64,000 nucleotides of DNA from an uncultured Treponema sp. (GCA_949300145.1 CASGDA010000003.1:163493-227492), one strand, 5' to 3'; counted from the stretch's first letter, positions 16,478 to 26,677 are shown. The notes: generated from the letters alone by a model not told the origin. Program-made: numbers and translations.

Positions 16478-17319
16478 TGGTTAATTTATTTTCCCAAACT
16501 GTTCAATCTGTAATACTGAGATGGATAGTACGCCTGTGCGCCTTTATAAGCGCGTTTGTAATAGTAGGACTGGTGTGTTATATTCTGTATATGGGATTGC
16601 CGAATTTTTCCCTGGAAATGTTTGCGTCCGAATACACGAGTGACAATGCCTCTTTGTTTCCTGCCCTTATCAACACAATTACTGTAACCTTCCTTACACT
16701 TTTAATTGCCGCGCCGATAGGAGTCGCCTCGGCGATTTATCTTGCGGAGTATTCCCGCCGCGGGAATAAATTCGTCAGAGTTATCAGAATAACCGCGGAA
16801 ACTCTTTCCGGTATACCTTCCATCGTGTACGGTTTGTTCGGACTTTTGTTCTTTGTCACGGCACTCCACTGGCAGTTTTCATTGCTGGCAGGTTGCTGTA
16901 CGCTGGCGATAATGGTTTTACCTCTGATAATGCGTACCACGGAGGAAGCTCTTCTTGCTGTTCCCGATACATACAGGGAAGCGAGTTTAGGATTGGGAGC
17001 CGGAAAACTGAGGACGGTTTTCAGAATTGTTCTGCCGTCCGCTGTCCCGGGAATTGTAAACGGAATTGTTTTGAGTACAGGGCGTATTGTCGGTGAAACC
17101 GCCGCTCTGCTTTATACTGCCGGAACTGTAGCCCAGATACCTCCCACTGTGATGGGAAGCGGAAGGACATTGGCGGTTCACCTTTATTCTTTGTGGAGCG
17201 AGGGTTTGCGGACTGAGCAGGCGTATGCAACCGCTGTTATTCTGTTACTGGTTGTAATCGTGTTGAATATTATTTCTTCCGGATTGGAGAAACTTACAAA
17301 AGGAATGTCGGATGGGTGA
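16477..17319 (+). CDS. pstA: Phosphate ABC transporter permease PstA
   Basis: The 280-residue second permease subunit has six predicted helices, the shared motif [15 protein letters not shown], the coupling loop [20 protein letters not shown] and [15 protein letters not shown]. It overlaps pstC by one base and pstB by eight, so the three genes are translationally coupled. Confidence 0.95.
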   Translation: MVNLFSQTVQSVILRWIVRLCAFISAFVIVGLVCYILYMGLPNFSLEMFASEYTSDNASLFPALINTITVTFLTLLIAAPIGVASAIYLAEYSRRGNKFVRVIRITAETLSGIPSIVYGLFGLLFFVTALHWQFSLLAGCCTLAIMVLPLIMRTTEEALLAVPDTYREASLGLGAGKLRTVFRIVLPSAVPGIVNGIVLSTGRIVGETAALLYTAGTVAQIPPTVMGSGRTLAVHLYSLWSEGLRTEQAYATAVILLLVVIVLNIISSGLEKLTKGMSDG

Positions 17320-18124
17320 TGTAGTTAACCAGGATGCTGGTGTTGTTGAATCGGAGAATATTTCCTCGCAGGAAAATATAAAGATTGAAATCAGCGATCT
17401 CGATTTGTATTATGGAAATTTTCAGGCATTGCATAATATAAATCTGAAAATCCCGGAGAAGGCTGTTACGGCTTTTATCGGTCCGAGCGGCTGTGGAAAA
17501 TCAACCTTGTTAAAGTCTCTTAACAGGATGAATGACTTGGTCGCCGGCTGTAAAATTGAGGGACAAATCCTTCTGGACGGGCAGGATGTTTATAACGATA
17601 TTGACTGCAATGATCTGCGGAAAAGGGTTGGCATGGTTTTCCAAAAACCGAATCCCTTTCCCATGAGCATTTACGACAATATCGCCTATGGTCCGCGAAC
17701 CCATGGAATCAAAAAACGCAGTATGCTTGATGATATTGTGGAAGAAGCCCTGACAAAAGCGGCCATATGGAATGAAGCGAAGGATTGCCTCAGTAAAAAT
17801 GCGCTTGGCATGTCCGGGGGACAGCAGCAGCGTTTGTGTATCGCCAGGGCGTTGGCGGTCAACCCGGAAGTCCTGCTTATGGATGAGCCTACTTCCGCCT
17901 TGGATCCTATTTCGACATCCAAGATAGAGGATTTGGTGGAGGAACTTCAGAAAAACTATACGATTATCATAGTAACACATAATATGCAGCAGGCTACACG
18001 TATAAGTGATAAAACGGCTTTTTTTCTTCTGGGGAAAATAATTGAATTCGGAGATACCGAACAGATTTTTTCCTCACCTGAAAAAAAGGAGACTGAAGAT
18101 TATATTACGGGAAGGTTTGGATAA
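17312..18124 (+). CDS. pstB: Phosphate import ATPase PstB
   Basis: PstB powers the importer. The 270-residue ABC ATPase has Walker [10 protein letters not shown], the Q-loop region [15 protein letters not shown], the signature MSGGQQQR, Walker [13 protein letters not shown] and the switch His in IIIVTHNM. The N-terminal 25 residues precede the conserved domain. Ribosome site AAAGGA. The stop shares a base with the phoU start. Confidence 0.97.
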   Translation: MGDVVNQDAGVVESENISSQENIKIEISDLDLYYGNFQALHNINLKIPEKAVTAFIGPSGCGKSTLLKSLNRMNDLVAGCKIEGQILLDGQDVYNDIDCNDLRKRVGMVFQKPNPFPMSIYDNIAYGPRTHGIKKRSMLDDIVEEALTKAAIWNEAKDCLSKNALGMSGGQQQRLCIARALAVNPEVLLMDEPTSALDPISTSKIEDLVEELQKNYTIIIVTHNMQQATRISDKTAFFLLGKIIEFGDTEQIFSSPEKKETEDYITGRFG

Positions 18125-18753
18125 TGAGAGCAAAATTTGAACAGCAGTTGAAAGAATTAAATGACGGTTTGATTCTGATGGGAGTTCAGTGTGAAGACGG
18201 CATACGGTTCGCTACTCAAGCTCTTCTTGATGGAGAAAAGGAGAAGGCCGATAAAGCGATATCGTTGGAAAGAGAAATAGATATAAAAGAAGACGAGCTT
18301 CAGGCTTTGTGTATGCGTATGCTTTTACAGCAACAGCCTGTTGCCGGAGATTTGCGCTTGATAAGCGCCGCATTGAAAATAATAACGGATATGGAGCGGC
18401 TGGGAGATCAGGCCGCGGATATCGCTGAAATTGCGGTGCAGAGTGATTTCACCGAGAGTTGCAATAAGAAACTCATTTCTGAGATGGCGGAAGTTGTAAT
18501 AAAAATGATTTCCGATGTTGTGACGGCGTTCGTTAAAAAAGACAAACAGCTTGCGGATTCTGTTATCAGCTGTGATGATGTCGTGGATGATTTGTTCTTT
18601 TCAGTGAAAAGCAGTCTGGTGGATATGATTTGTGACGAAAATCATCATCCAAGAAAAATCGCTGAACAAACTTTGGATATTCTCATGGTTGCCAAATATC
18701 TTGAACGCATGGGAGATCACATAGTTAATATTGCGGAAAGTGCTGTAGTATAG
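18124..18753 (+). CDS. phoU: Phosphate signalling protein PhoU
   Basis: PhoU links PstSCAB to PhoR and represses the Pho response when phosphate is plentiful. The 209-residue all-helical protein shows the two-repeat plan with metal-binding signatures ITDMERLGDQAADIAE and LERMGDHIVNIAE. It overlaps pstB by one base and is followed by phoB after 26 bases. Confidence 0.95.
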   Translation: MRAKFEQQLKELNDGLILMGVQCEDGIRFATQALLDGEKEKADKAISLEREIDIKEDELQALCMRMLLQQQPVAGDLRLISAALKIITDMERLGDQAADIAEIAVQSDFTESCNKKLISEMAEVVIKMISDVVTAFVKKDKQLADSVISCDDVVDDLFFSVKSSLVDMICDENHHPRKIAEQTLDILMVAKYLERMGDHIVNIAESAVV

Positions 18754-18779
18754 GTATAATCACTGCCTGGAGTGCAATT

Positions 18780-19496
18780 GTGAGAATATTAATCGTTGAT
18801 GACGAAGAGCCTATCAGGGAATTGATTTCATATAATGTGACGCGGGAAGGTTTTGTAGCCGCCATGGCAAAGACAGGGCAGGAAGCTTTGCAGATGGCGA
18901 AAACTTTTAAGCCTGATATCATTATTCTGGATTTGATGCTCCCTGATATGAATGGTCTTGATGTGTGCCGTATTCTGAAAGCAGACGCAGAGTTGTCTTC
19001 AATTCCAGTGATAATGGAAAGTGCGAAAACGGATGACAGCGATATTGTTTCCGGGCTTGAGCTCGGTGCGGATGACTACATTACCAAACCTTTTTCCCCG
19101 AAAGTTCTAATTGCACGTATCAGATCTGTTTTACGCAGAATTGCGGATAAAAATTCCGCTTCCGCGGAGTCAGGTGAAATACAGGTAGGAAGCATCAGGA
19201 TTATTCCTAAGAAACACGAGGTTTATGTCAGGGATGAATCAGTGGAATTAAGTGCCGCTGAATTTTCCATACTGCTTTTCCTTGCCGAGCATCCAGGGCA
19301 GGTGTTTTCCCGGCAGCAGATAATTCATGCTGTAAAGGGTGACGGATATCCTGTAACTGATAGATCTGTGGATGTCCAGATTTTGAGTATCCGCAGAAAA
19401 CTGGGGGATTCACCGGAAAAAAATTCTGTGGATAATGGGCTTTCTTTGATTGAAACAATCAGAGGTGTCGGGTACCGTTTGAGAGAAAATATATGA
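18780..19496 (+). CDS. phoB: Pho response regulator PhoB/PhoP
   Basis: The 238-residue protein has a receiver domain (acidic pair in LIVDDEEP, phospho-acceptor Asp in IIILDLMLPD, Lys in DDYITKPFSP) and an OmpR/PhoB-type winged helix (SAAEFSILLFLAEHPGQVFSR to RGVGYRLRE). It starts with GTG after a GGAG site. It should bind the direct repeats at 14533-14578 and activate the operon when phosphate is scarce. The ATGA overlap with phoR shows coupling. Confidence 0.94.
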   Translation: MRILIVDDEEPIRELISYNVTREGFVAAMAKTGQEALQMAKTFKPDIIILDLMLPDMNGLDVCRILKADAELSSIPVIMESAKTDDSDIVSGLELGADDYITKPFSPKVLIARIRSVLRRIADKNSASAESGEIQVGSIRIIPKKHEVYVRDESVELSAAEFSILLFLAEHPGQVFSRQQIIHAVKGDGYPVTDRSVDVQILSIRRKLGDSPEKNSVDNGLSLIETIRGVGYRLRENI

Positions 19497-21370
19497 TACA
19501 AAAAAAATCACTGCGCATTTGGGTTTATTTGATTCTGTTTGCAGGAATTGTCTTCTGCTTTTCTTTTTGGCTGGCTTTCCAGATAAGTCTGGACTCTGCC
19601 CATGAAGTTTCTTTAACGCAGACTAAAAAAGATTTGCAGACATTCGCCAAGTCTGTCGCCGTAATTGTTTCGGATAAATACAGAAGCATCACGGAATCGG
19701 CGGTTGACGGACATTTTGATACCAGTTCATTGGACAGGATGCTGAAAGATGCTGCCGGGTTTACGCCTGACTTCAGAATTTCTTTGATAGATAAAAACGG
19801 ATCGGTCGTCGCTGATTCCGACAGTGATGATGTTACGGTGATGGAAAATCATAAATACCGGACGGAAGTATTTGAAGCTCTGCGCGGATCGGAGGGATCC
19901 GATTTACGGCATAGTACTGTGTCCAAAAATGAAGTTCTGTATTACGCATGTCCGCTGGAATTGGGCGGAGAAATCTATGCGCTCAGACTTTCGATGCCGC
20001 TTTACATGAATGTATTGTCATCTTCCGGTATACAAAGGAAAATGGCGCTTGTTTTTCTCATCCTGTTATTCGTGGCACTCGGCTTTTCGTTCCTGATATC
20101 CGCAAGACTTATCCGCCAGGTAGTTGAATTACAAAGAGCTGCCGGTGAATATGCGTCCGGAAATTTTTCTTACAGATCAAATGTGACTTCGCCTAAGGAA
20201 CTGGTGGCTCTTTCAGTTTCGTTGGAACAGATGGCGTCGCAGATACAGGAAAACATAGAGAGTATCGCCAGAAGCCGTGATGATTTTCAGGCTGTTTTCT
20301 CCGGTATAACCGAAGGGCTTATTGTTTTTGACAGCAATATGGTCATTCTTGCTTATAACGAATCTGCAGAAAAGTTCTTTGCTGTAAGTATAAATGATGC
20401 TGTGGGTTCTCCTTTGATACAGGTGGTGAGAAACGCCGATATCATGTCATTGATCAATAAAACCGTCTCGGATTCTTCCTGTCCGCCGGATGATATTTCC
20501 GTACAGCTCTTTCAGTCTGCGCAGGTTTATGATTTGCTTGTCCGCTGTGTGCCTATAAAGAATTATTCCGAATCCGGCCAGCCGAGGCGTTTCCTTCTGA
20601 TTGTTACTGATACTACAAGGTTGCGGCGGCTGGAACAAGTTCGTAAGGATTTTGTGGCCAATGTGTCGCATGAATTGAAAACCCCTGTCACTGCAATCAA
20701 AGGGTTCGCGGAAACTCTTTTGGAAAATCCTTCTGAAGACATCGGCGAGCAGCGCAAGTTCCTGGAAATAATAAATTCCCAGACAGAACGTTTGGGGGAT
20801 ATCATTGATGATTTGTTAACTTTGTCAAAGCTGGATCAGGAGACAAAACCGCCTGAAGTAATGCCTGTGGATATAGCTTCGGTATTAAAGACAATTTCCT
20901 CCGGTTTTGTGAAAGCCGCTGAAAGTAAAGGAATAACACTTTCCTTCGCTTCCGAAGATAATCTTCCTCCGGTCGATATAAACCAGGCGTTGTTCCAACA
21001 TGCCATAAGCAATTTGCTTGATAACGCTGTAAAGTATTGTTCTTCCGGCATGACTGTAACCTGCTCGGTTTCCGCGGATACGTCAGGGCTTCTTGGAGGA
21101 GACAGGGGTGTATGCATAGTTGTAGAAGACTCCGGTTCCGGAATCCCCGATAATTTCAAGGAGCGTATCTTTGAACGCTTCTTCAGGGTTGACAAGGGCA
21201 GAAGCCGGGATCAGGGAGGAACCGGGCTCGGGCTTTCAATCGCGCGTCATGTTATAAACGTCCACGGAGGAATAATCCGGGCTGTTGACAGACCTGACGG
21301 AAAATCCGGGGCAAGGTTCGAGATTTTCCTTCCCGCTTCAAAAAACGCTGACGTTGGAGGTCAGGTGTAA
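19493..21370 (+). CDS. phoR: Pho sensor histidine kinase PhoR
   Basis: The 625-residue membrane kinase has a first helix at about 9-30, an extracytoplasmic sensor region to about 180, a second helix (about 182-203), a HAMP segment, a PAS domain (about 260-360), the dimerisation/phospho-acceptor helix VSHELKTPVTAIKGF with the catalytic His and an ATPase domain with DNLLDNAVKYC, VEDSGSGIPD and GGTGLGLSIARHV. The sizeable sensor loop differs from E. coli PhoR, which lacks one, and resembles the Gram-positive PhoR type. Last gene of the operon. Confidence 0.93.
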   Translation: MIQKKSLRIWVYLILFAGIVFCFSFWLAFQISLDSAHEVSLTQTKKDLQTFAKSVAVIVSDKYRSITESAVDGHFDTSSLDRMLKDAAGFTPDFRISLIDKNGSVVADSDSDDVTVMENHKYRTEVFEALRGSEGSDLRHSTVSKNEVLYYACPLELGGEIYALRLSMPLYMNVLSSSGIQRKMALVFLILLFVALGFSFLISARLIRQVVELQRAAGEYASGNFSYRSNVTSPKELVALSVSLEQMASQIQENIESIARSRDDFQAVFSGITEGLIVFDSNMVILAYNESAEKFFAVSINDAVGSPLIQVVRNADIMSLINKTVSDSSCPPDDISVQLFQSAQVYDLLVRCVPIKNYSESGQPRRFLLIVTDTTRLRRLEQVRKDFVANVSHELKTPVTAIKGFAETLLENPSEDIGEQRKFLEIINSQTERLGDIIDDLLTLSKLDQETKPPEVMPVDIASVLKTISSGFVKAAESKGITLSFASEDNLPPVDINQALFQHAISNLLDNAVKYCSSGMTVTCSVSADTSGLLGGDRGVCIVVEDSGSGIPDNFKERIFERFFRVDKGRSRDQGGTGLGLSIARHVINVHGGIIRAVDRPDGKSGARFEIFLPASKNADVGGQV

Positions 21371-21386
21371 GCCGGCAAATCCGAAG

Positions 21387-22628
21387 TTATTCCGGGATGG
21401 TTATTTTATCCAGAATACCGCTCAAATATGCCAGGGTTATTCCGTAGTTCGTCATGGGAACTCCGGCCTGTTCCGCCGCTTCCTGCCTCGAAAGTACATA
21501 GGAGCGGTTGAACATACATGCACCGCAGTGGATGATAAGGGAGTACTGTGACAGATCTTCCGGGAAATCAGTTCCGCTTACAATGTCTATATGCAGCCTG
21601 TCGCCGTCACCCTGATGTTTTTCTTCCACCATGCGTCTGAGCATACGCGGTATTTTTTCCCTTCCGATATCTTCCGTCAAAGGTGCGTGTGTACAGGCTT
21701 CCGCAATCAATATACGGGAATCTCCTGAAAGGCTGCCTATGCTTTCCGCTCCTGACACAAAGCTTTGTATGCTGCCTTTGTTCGCGGCGAGTAATACGGA
21801 AAAAGAAGTGAGCCTTGATTTTTCCGGTTTCTTGTCATAAACGGTTTTGAATACCTGTGAATCTGTAATAATCAAATCCGGTTCCCTGGATAAGGACGCC
21901 AAAGTTTTTTCCAGGGATGATGTTACACAGCATTGGACTATACATTTTTTGTCCAGCAATTCCCTTAATATTTGCACCTGCGGTAAAATCAGTCGTCCTT
22001 TAGGCGCCTGTATATCCTGCGGCATGACAAGAAGAACAAGGTCATCTTCTTTGCATATTCCGGCGGTTAAAGTTCTTGAATTAAAGTCTGCCGGCATTTT
22101 TCGTTTTATCCTTTCCAGAATATCCGCCGTTCCTTCATTCTTTAACGCACTGGCTTTTACAGGTTTTTCTCCGGAGATTTTTTCTATTGAATCAACAAGA
22201 TTTTTTATATCTTCTGAATTGAATAACAAATCCGTTTTATTAAGCACAGGAATGAATTCTGTGTTCTGTTCCTTAAGTTTCGCAATCCACCCTTTTTCAG
22301 CGGCGAAGGAATCTTCCGCACTTTTTTCCGTAAAAAGAATCACAGCAATGTCTGTCCTTTTCGCGGCGAGTTCCGTTTTCTCCATCCTTGCCTTACCAAG
22401 CTCTGTTCTGTCGCCGAAGCCCGCTGTGTCAATAAATGTTACCGGTCCTATTCCGTTTATTTCCATGGACTTGTATACAGGATCGGTCGTAGTTCCTTCT
22501 TTATTGGAGACAACCGCATAATTCTGGCGGATAAGTGAATTGAGGAGGGAAGACTTTCCGCTGTTTGTCCTTCCGAAGATTCCTATATGAAGCCTGTTCG
22601 CTCTCGGAGTGTTTTGCAATTCATCCAT
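21387..22628 (-). CDS. hydF: [FeFe]-hydrogenase maturation GTPase HydF
   Basis: HydF is the scaffold on which the 2Fe subcluster is assembled before transfer to HydA. The 413-residue protein has a G domain (GRTNSGKSSLLN, switch TTTDPV, DTAGFGDRTELG, NKTDLL) and a C-terminal cluster-binding site seen as ACTHAP and HCGACMF, matching the family CxH...HCxxC pattern. It is the last gene of the minus-strand maturation operon, 22 bases after hydG. No hydrogenase structural gene lies in the window. Confidence 0.96.
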   Translation of the reverse strand: MDELQNTPRANRLHIGIFGRTNSGKSSLLNSLIRQNYAVVSNKEGTTTDPVYKSMEINGIGPVTFIDTAGFGDRTELGKARMEKTELAAKRTDIAVILFTEKSAEDSFAAEKGWIAKLKEQNTEFIPVLNKTDLLFNSEDIKNLVDSIEKISGEKPVKASALKNEGTADILERIKRKMPADFNSRTLTAGICKEDDLVLLVMPQDIQAPKGRLILPQVQILRELLDKKCIVQCCVTSSLEKTLASLSREPDLIITDSQVFKTVYDKKPEKSRLTSFSVLLAANKGSIQSFVSGAESIGSLSGDSRILIAEACTHAPLTEDIGREKIPRMLRRMVEEKHQGDGDRLHIDIVSGTDFPEDLSQYSLIIHCGACMFNRSYVLSRQEAAEQAGVPMTNYGITLAYLSGILDKITIPE

Positions 22629-22650
22629 TGTTTTATCCTGTTGAATATTC

Positions 22651-24066
22651 TTAGAACCTGAAATCCCTTTTCCCCGCTGTTTCTTCGGCTAAAATCTCCA
22701 GAACTTTCTTTTGTACAACCGGATTGGGAATTTTGACCGTTTCCTTCTCAATGAGTTTCTCCCCCAGCGCTTTTGTTTCGGCTGAAGCATAATCCTCAAG
22801 ATATTCCTTCAGCGTGATAAGGGCGTTGGGCTGGCAGCAGTTGGCAATCTGCCCGGATTTTACAAGTTGCATAAATCTGTCGCCGGTTCTTCCTGACCTG
22901 TAGCATGCTGTACAGAAACTCGGAATATGGTCTTTTTTCATCAGCCAGTTTACAACCTCATCAAGTGAACGTGTGTCGCTTACATCAAATTGAACGGTGT
23001 CATCCGGGCGTTCCTCTTCGCAGTATCCGCCTACGCTTGTGCGGGAACCGCCTGAGATTTGAGATACACCCAGCTCCAGAACCCGTTCCCGTGTCCGTTG
23101 TGATTCCCTGGTCGAAACAATCATTCCTGTATAAGGGACAGCTATTCTTATCACCGTGACAATTTTTGCGAAAGTGTCATCATCTATGGCGTTTTCAAAA
23201 GACTGTGCGTTAATGTCATCCGCATTTCTTATTCTGGGAACGCTGATTGTATGCGGACCGACTCCTTTCACTGCTTCAAGGTGCTCGGCGTGCATTAAAA
23301 GTCCCACAAAGTCATAGCGGTAAAGATTCAGTCCGAAAAGAACTCCGCATCCAACGTCATCTATGCCGCCGTCCATAGCCCTGTCCATGGCTTCCGTATG
23401 GTAAGCATAATCGCTTTTTGGCCCTGTGGGGTGCAGCGTTTCATAAGCTTTTTTGTTGTAGGTTTCCTGGAACAAAATGTATGTGCCTATTCCGGCGTCT
23501 TTTAGTTTTTTGTAGTTTTCTACGGTGGTGGCCGCAATATTGACGTTTACCCGCCTTATGGCGCCGTTTTTGTGTTTTATTGAATAAATTGTATCAATGC
23601 TTTCAAGAATGTATTCAATGGGATTGTGAACCGGATCTTCCCCCGTTTCAATGGCCAGACGCTTGTGACCCATGTCCTGTAACGCAATCACCTCTTTCCT
23701 TATTTCTTCCTGTGAAAGTTTCACCCTGGGAATATGTTTGTTTATCGCGTGATAGGGACAATAAGTACATCCGTTCACGCAATAGTTTGAAAGATAAAGA
23801 GGAGCGAAGAGGACGATTCTGTTTCCGTAAAACTTTTCTTTAATCTCTTTCGCTGTTTCCACCATTTTTTCGTTTAAGTCAGGAATGTCGCATTCCAACA
23901 GTACGGCGGCTTCACGGTGGTTAAGGCCTTTGCATTCCCTTGCTTTTTCAATTAAAGATGAAATCAAAGCTCTGTCGCTTTTATGCTCCTCAGCGAATTT
24001 AAGAGTATCCAGTATTTCGCCGTCATCAATAAATTCTTCCGCTTTTAATGATTTCATGTTGTACAT
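22651..24066 (-). CDS. hydG: [FeFe]-hydrogenase H-cluster synthase HydG
   Basis: HydG is a radical-SAM tyrosine lyase that makes the CO and CN ligands of the H-cluster. The 471-residue protein has the N-terminal cluster motif CVNGCTYC (radical SAM CX3CX2C) and the C-terminal cluster motif FCTACYRSGRTGDRFM with a final Cys in IANCC. ATG 24066 is preferred over the ATG two codons upstream because GGAGGA is then 6 bases away. Between hydE and hydF. Confidence 0.96.
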   Translation of the reverse strand: MYNMKSLKAEEFIDDGEILDTLKFAEEHKSDRALISSLIEKARECKGLNHREAAVLLECDIPDLNEKMVETAKEIKEKFYGNRIVLFAPLYLSNYCVNGCTYCPYHAINKHIPRVKLSQEEIRKEVIALQDMGHKRLAIETGEDPVHNPIEYILESIDTIYSIKHKNGAIRRVNVNIAATTVENYKKLKDAGIGTYILFQETYNKKAYETLHPTGPKSDYAYHTEAMDRAMDGGIDDVGCGVLFGLNLYRYDFVGLLMHAEHLEAVKGVGPHTISVPRIRNADDINAQSFENAIDDDTFAKIVTVIRIAVPYTGMIVSTRESQRTRERVLELGVSQISGGSRTSVGGYCEEERPDDTVQFDVSDTRSLDEVVNWLMKKDHIPSFCTACYRSGRTGDRFMQLVKSGQIANCCQPNALITLKEYLEDYASAETKALGEKLIEKETVKIPNPVVQKKVLEILAEETAGKRDFRF

Positions 24067-24108
24067 ACCCATTCCTCCAAATGTAAATATTTATGTTTTT
24101 TGTTTCCT

Positions 24109-25173
24109 TTATTTTGTGAAATCTCCACGGCTGCAGCAAAGGTTGTATCCGATATCTTTCATCCGTTTTTCCAGGTTTGACAAACCTTCGGCGGATTCAG
24201 CTCCCTCGCTGATTTTATTCTGATATATTTCATATTTTTTTCTTGCGTATGAAGGGGAAATATTCGGCATCACCACATTTGCGCCCGCCAGTATGCCTTC
24301 TTCCCGGCCTCTTCCCGATATTGAGGCGAGTGCGGTGGTTGATGGTATCAGGGCGTCCGGCAGCATTATGCGTATCACGGAAATCAGGAAAGTTGTAAGC
24401 TCAAGACTTCCTCCCGGGTAATCCGCGAAAGGGGTTTTATCGTGGGGGATAAAAGGGCCTATCCCGACCATTTCCGGCTGCAGGTCGGAGAGAAAGAGCA
24501 GGTCTTCCGCCAGATGTGCTGAAGTCTGTTCCGGGGAGCCCACCATGAATCCGCTTCCGGTCTGGTATCCGGCTTCTTTTAAGTATGCAAGGCATTTTTT
24601 TCTTGCGGCCGCTGTCCGTTCCGGGTTGTCCCGGGAATGCAGAAATCTGTAGTGCGCTTCGTTCGCGCTTTCATGCCGCAGAAGATAACGGTCTGCCCCC
24701 GCTTTTTTCCAGAGGACGTATGTTTCCCGGCTTTGTTCTCCCAGGGAAAGTGTAATGGCTGTGTCCGGAAACCGGGGACGTATTTCCCTGATAATTTCCG
24801 CGGTGAAATCAGGGTTAAAAGCCGGATCCTCTCCTCCCTGGAGTACAAATGTCTTGAACCCGAGTTCCGCCGCCCGTCCACAGCATCCCAGGATTTCCTC
24901 TTTGGATAACCTGTAGCGGGCGACAGTTTTGTTGTCCCTTCGTATACCGCAGTACGAGCAGTTGTTCCTGCAGTAATTTGTACATTCTATCAAGGCTCTC
25001 CTGAAGATATCCTTTCCGAATTTCCGGCGTTGAATTTTTACAGCTTCTTCTCTTATTATCCGCCGGACTTCTTCCCTGTGTACGATGAGTTCCTCAAAAT
25101 TGTCTTTTGAAAGCCGTCTTGTTTCGGTCAGTTCCTTCACAAGAACGGCCGGTTCTGTGTATATTTTCCCCAT
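24109..25173 (-). CDS. hydE: [FeFe]-hydrogenase maturase HydE
   Basis: HydE is the radical-SAM maturase that, with HydG and HydF, builds the dithiomethylamine-bridged di-iron site. The 354-residue sequence carries CTNYCRNNCSYCGIRRDN (CX3CX2C), VLQGGEDP and GIGPFIPHDKTPF, all typical of HydE. It lies between the small regulator gene and hydG with short gaps. Confidence 0.95.
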   Translation of the reverse strand: MGKIYTEPAVLVKELTETRRLSKDNFEELIVHREEVRRIIREEAVKIQRRKFGKDIFRRALIECTNYCRNNCSYCGIRRDNKTVARYRLSKEEILGCCGRAAELGFKTFVLQGGEDPAFNPDFTAEIIREIRPRFPDTAITLSLGEQSRETYVLWKKAGADRYLLRHESANEAHYRFLHSRDNPERTAAARKKCLAYLKEAGYQTGSGFMVGSPEQTSAHLAEDLLFLSDLQPEMVGIGPFIPHDKTPFADYPGGSLELTTFLISVIRIMLPDALIPSTTALASISGRGREEGILAGANVVMPNISPSYARKKYEIYQNKISEGAESAEGLSNLEKRMKDIGYNLCCSRGDFTK

Positions 25174-25199
25174 AAATATTCCCTGTGCGCAGGATGCTT

Positions 25200-25448
25200 T
25201 CAGCAGGATTTAGGCATAACCGTTTTCGTGGAAACACCGGGAATCAGGCCGATTTTACCCGATAAAGCGCTTATCATATCCTGGGGAGCGTCAACCACAA
25301 TGCTTATTATGTAGAGATTTGCTTTTTTATAGGGGATGCCCATCCTTCCGATTATAAAATCGGCGTATTCATGCAGAATGACATTCACCCGTTCCGCAGA
25401 ATTCTTGTCCTTGAGCATAATCCCAATCAGCGCGACTCTTGTTTCCAT
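25200..25448 (-). CDS. TM1266-type iron-only hydrogenase system regulator
   Basis: The 82-residue protein is an ACT-like small protein (VALIGIMLKDKNSAERVN, SIVVDAPQDMISALSGKIG) of the TM1266 family, which accompanies hydrogenase maturation genes and is annotated as a putative regulator. It starts with ATG behind GGAGG and heads the hydE-hydG-hydF operon. Whether it binds DNA or a ligand is unknown; a palindromic operator lies in its own promoter. Confidence 0.87.
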   Translation of the reverse strand: METRVALIGIMLKDKNSAERVNVILHEYADFIIGRMGIPYKKANLYIISIVVDAPQDMISALSGKIGLIPGVSTKTVMPKSC

Positions 25449-25527
25449 CCGGATCCTCCGAAAAAGAATAGATGCCGTACTTCAGGCGGGAAGCCTTTCC
25501 TGTCAGCGGATACAAATCCCTTTCAGG

Positions 25528-25573
25528 TCAGTACATATATACTGATTATAACATCTATCCCGCGGAATGGCAA
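25528..25573 (-). promoter_or_regulatory. Promoter and palindromic operator of the hyd maturation operon
   Basis: Read on the minus strand, TTGCCA (25573-25568), a 17-bp spacer and a perfect TATAAT (25550-25545) form a good promoter. Immediately downstream, at the transcription start, is the dyad TCAGTA-N6-TACTGA (25528-25545). A related half site, AATATACTGA (25572-25581), overlaps the -35 region. The layout suggests repression by a dimeric regulator. Confidence 0.65.
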
Positions 25574-25627
25574 TATACTGACGATATATGCCGTTCCCGG
25601 GAAATTCAGCAGGAAACGGCGCGGGGA

Positions 25628-26551
25628 TTACAATCCTTCCAGCCTGCCTTTTTCGTTTTCTGTATGCATTTCTTCAAGAATATGCATAACATAGTCAACG
25701 GTAATCTGCTTCCTGTCGGTCTGGTCAGGCTCGGCTCCTGCCGCCCAGACTTTGGCCTCCTCCCTCAGCCCGGCGGAATCATAGATTTTACCGGCTGTCA
25801 TTATCACCCTGTCTTTGCATACAATGTCATCCGTCATCTCATGCTGTTCTTCCGGAATCCGGAGGCAGTTCCCGTTTATTGAAACAGGCATAACCACGTC
25901 TGAGAGTTTGATGTAGGAATCTATTTCCCTCACGCCCCTCTTTGTTTCGGGATTACCAGGTCTGTAACGTGTTCCCGCCGGAAAAACCAGGACAGCGTTC
26001 CCTTCCTGCCTCACTTTGTCAAATGCTCTCATGGATGCTATGTTTATAAGCCTGCTTCTGTGGACTTCCTTTTTATATTCTTCTTCGTCCTTTATCGCCG
26101 CAAGAGAACGGCTGGGATAAATCACGATGCGGGCATAGGCTTCCGCAAAGGCCGCTATGTATGGATTGTCCTCATTCAGTTTCATACCCGCGATCGCCAC
26201 GATGCGTTTTTCCAGCTCCTGACCGGTTTCCCCGGACAGGGACAGCAGCCTCATCAAGACCGGGAGGTCGAAATTGCTGTAATGTTCCATCAAGATCAGG
26301 GCTTTCTTTCCTTCTTTTATTTTCTGAAGGAACAAGGCCGCGTTTTCTATGTTTTTTATGCATGAGCCTGGAAGCAGGTTTTCATCGCACATTCCGTCAA
26401 CGATTTTCCTGATTTCATGGTTTGGAGTTTGAAAAACATTGTGCTCCGTTATAATATGATCCACATTTGAAAGTTCAAGCAGTTTCGGGAAAAGTTCCTT
26501 GTAATGTTCCGCCAGTGTTTCCCGTTTTCCGCCGTTGGATTCACTCTGCAT
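25628..26551 (-). CDS. PlsC-like glycerophosphate acyltransferase
   Basis: The 307-residue protein has the LPLAT-family catalytic motif in the form MEHYSNFDLP (HxxxxD variant, about 95) and the acceptor-binding motif FPAGTRYRPG (about 190), as in PlsC/PlsB acyltransferases that make lysophosphatidate or phosphatidate. No obvious membrane helix is seen, so it may be peripheral. ATG 26551 is chosen since GGAGG lies 5 bases upstream; an upstream ATG would include this site in the coding part. The preferred acyl acceptor is not clear. Confidence 0.75.
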   Translation of the reverse strand: MQSESNGGKRETLAEHYKELFPKLLELSNVDHIITEHNVFQTPNHEIRKIVDGMCDENLLPGSCIKNIENAALFLQKIKEGKKALILMEHYSNFDLPVLMRLLSLSGETGQELEKRIVAIAGMKLNEDNPYIAAFAEAYARIVIYPSRSLAAIKDEEEYKKEVHRSRLINIASMRAFDKVRQEGNAVLVFPAGTRYRPGNPETKRGVREIDSYIKLSDVVMPVSINGNCLRIPEEQHEMTDDIVCKDRVIMTAGKIYDSAGLREEAKVWAAGAEPDQTDRKQITVDYVMHILEEMHTENEKGRLEGL

Positions 26552-26648
26552 AAAATCCTCCATAAAATATATCCTGAATTTGTTTTCTGTACATCATAAC
26601 GCAAAAACTTCAAACAGACAATTATTTAAATGATATGTTTTCTCCTGT

Positions 26649-26677
26649 TTGACACCGGAAATTTTATGCTGTAAAAT
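26649..26677 (+). promoter_or_regulatory. Promoter of citrate synthase gene
   Basis: A perfect TTGACA (26649-26654), a 17-bp spacer and TAAAAT (26672-26677) precede the gene, with a GGAGGG ribosome site shortly before the ATG at 26711. Confidence 0.8.
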
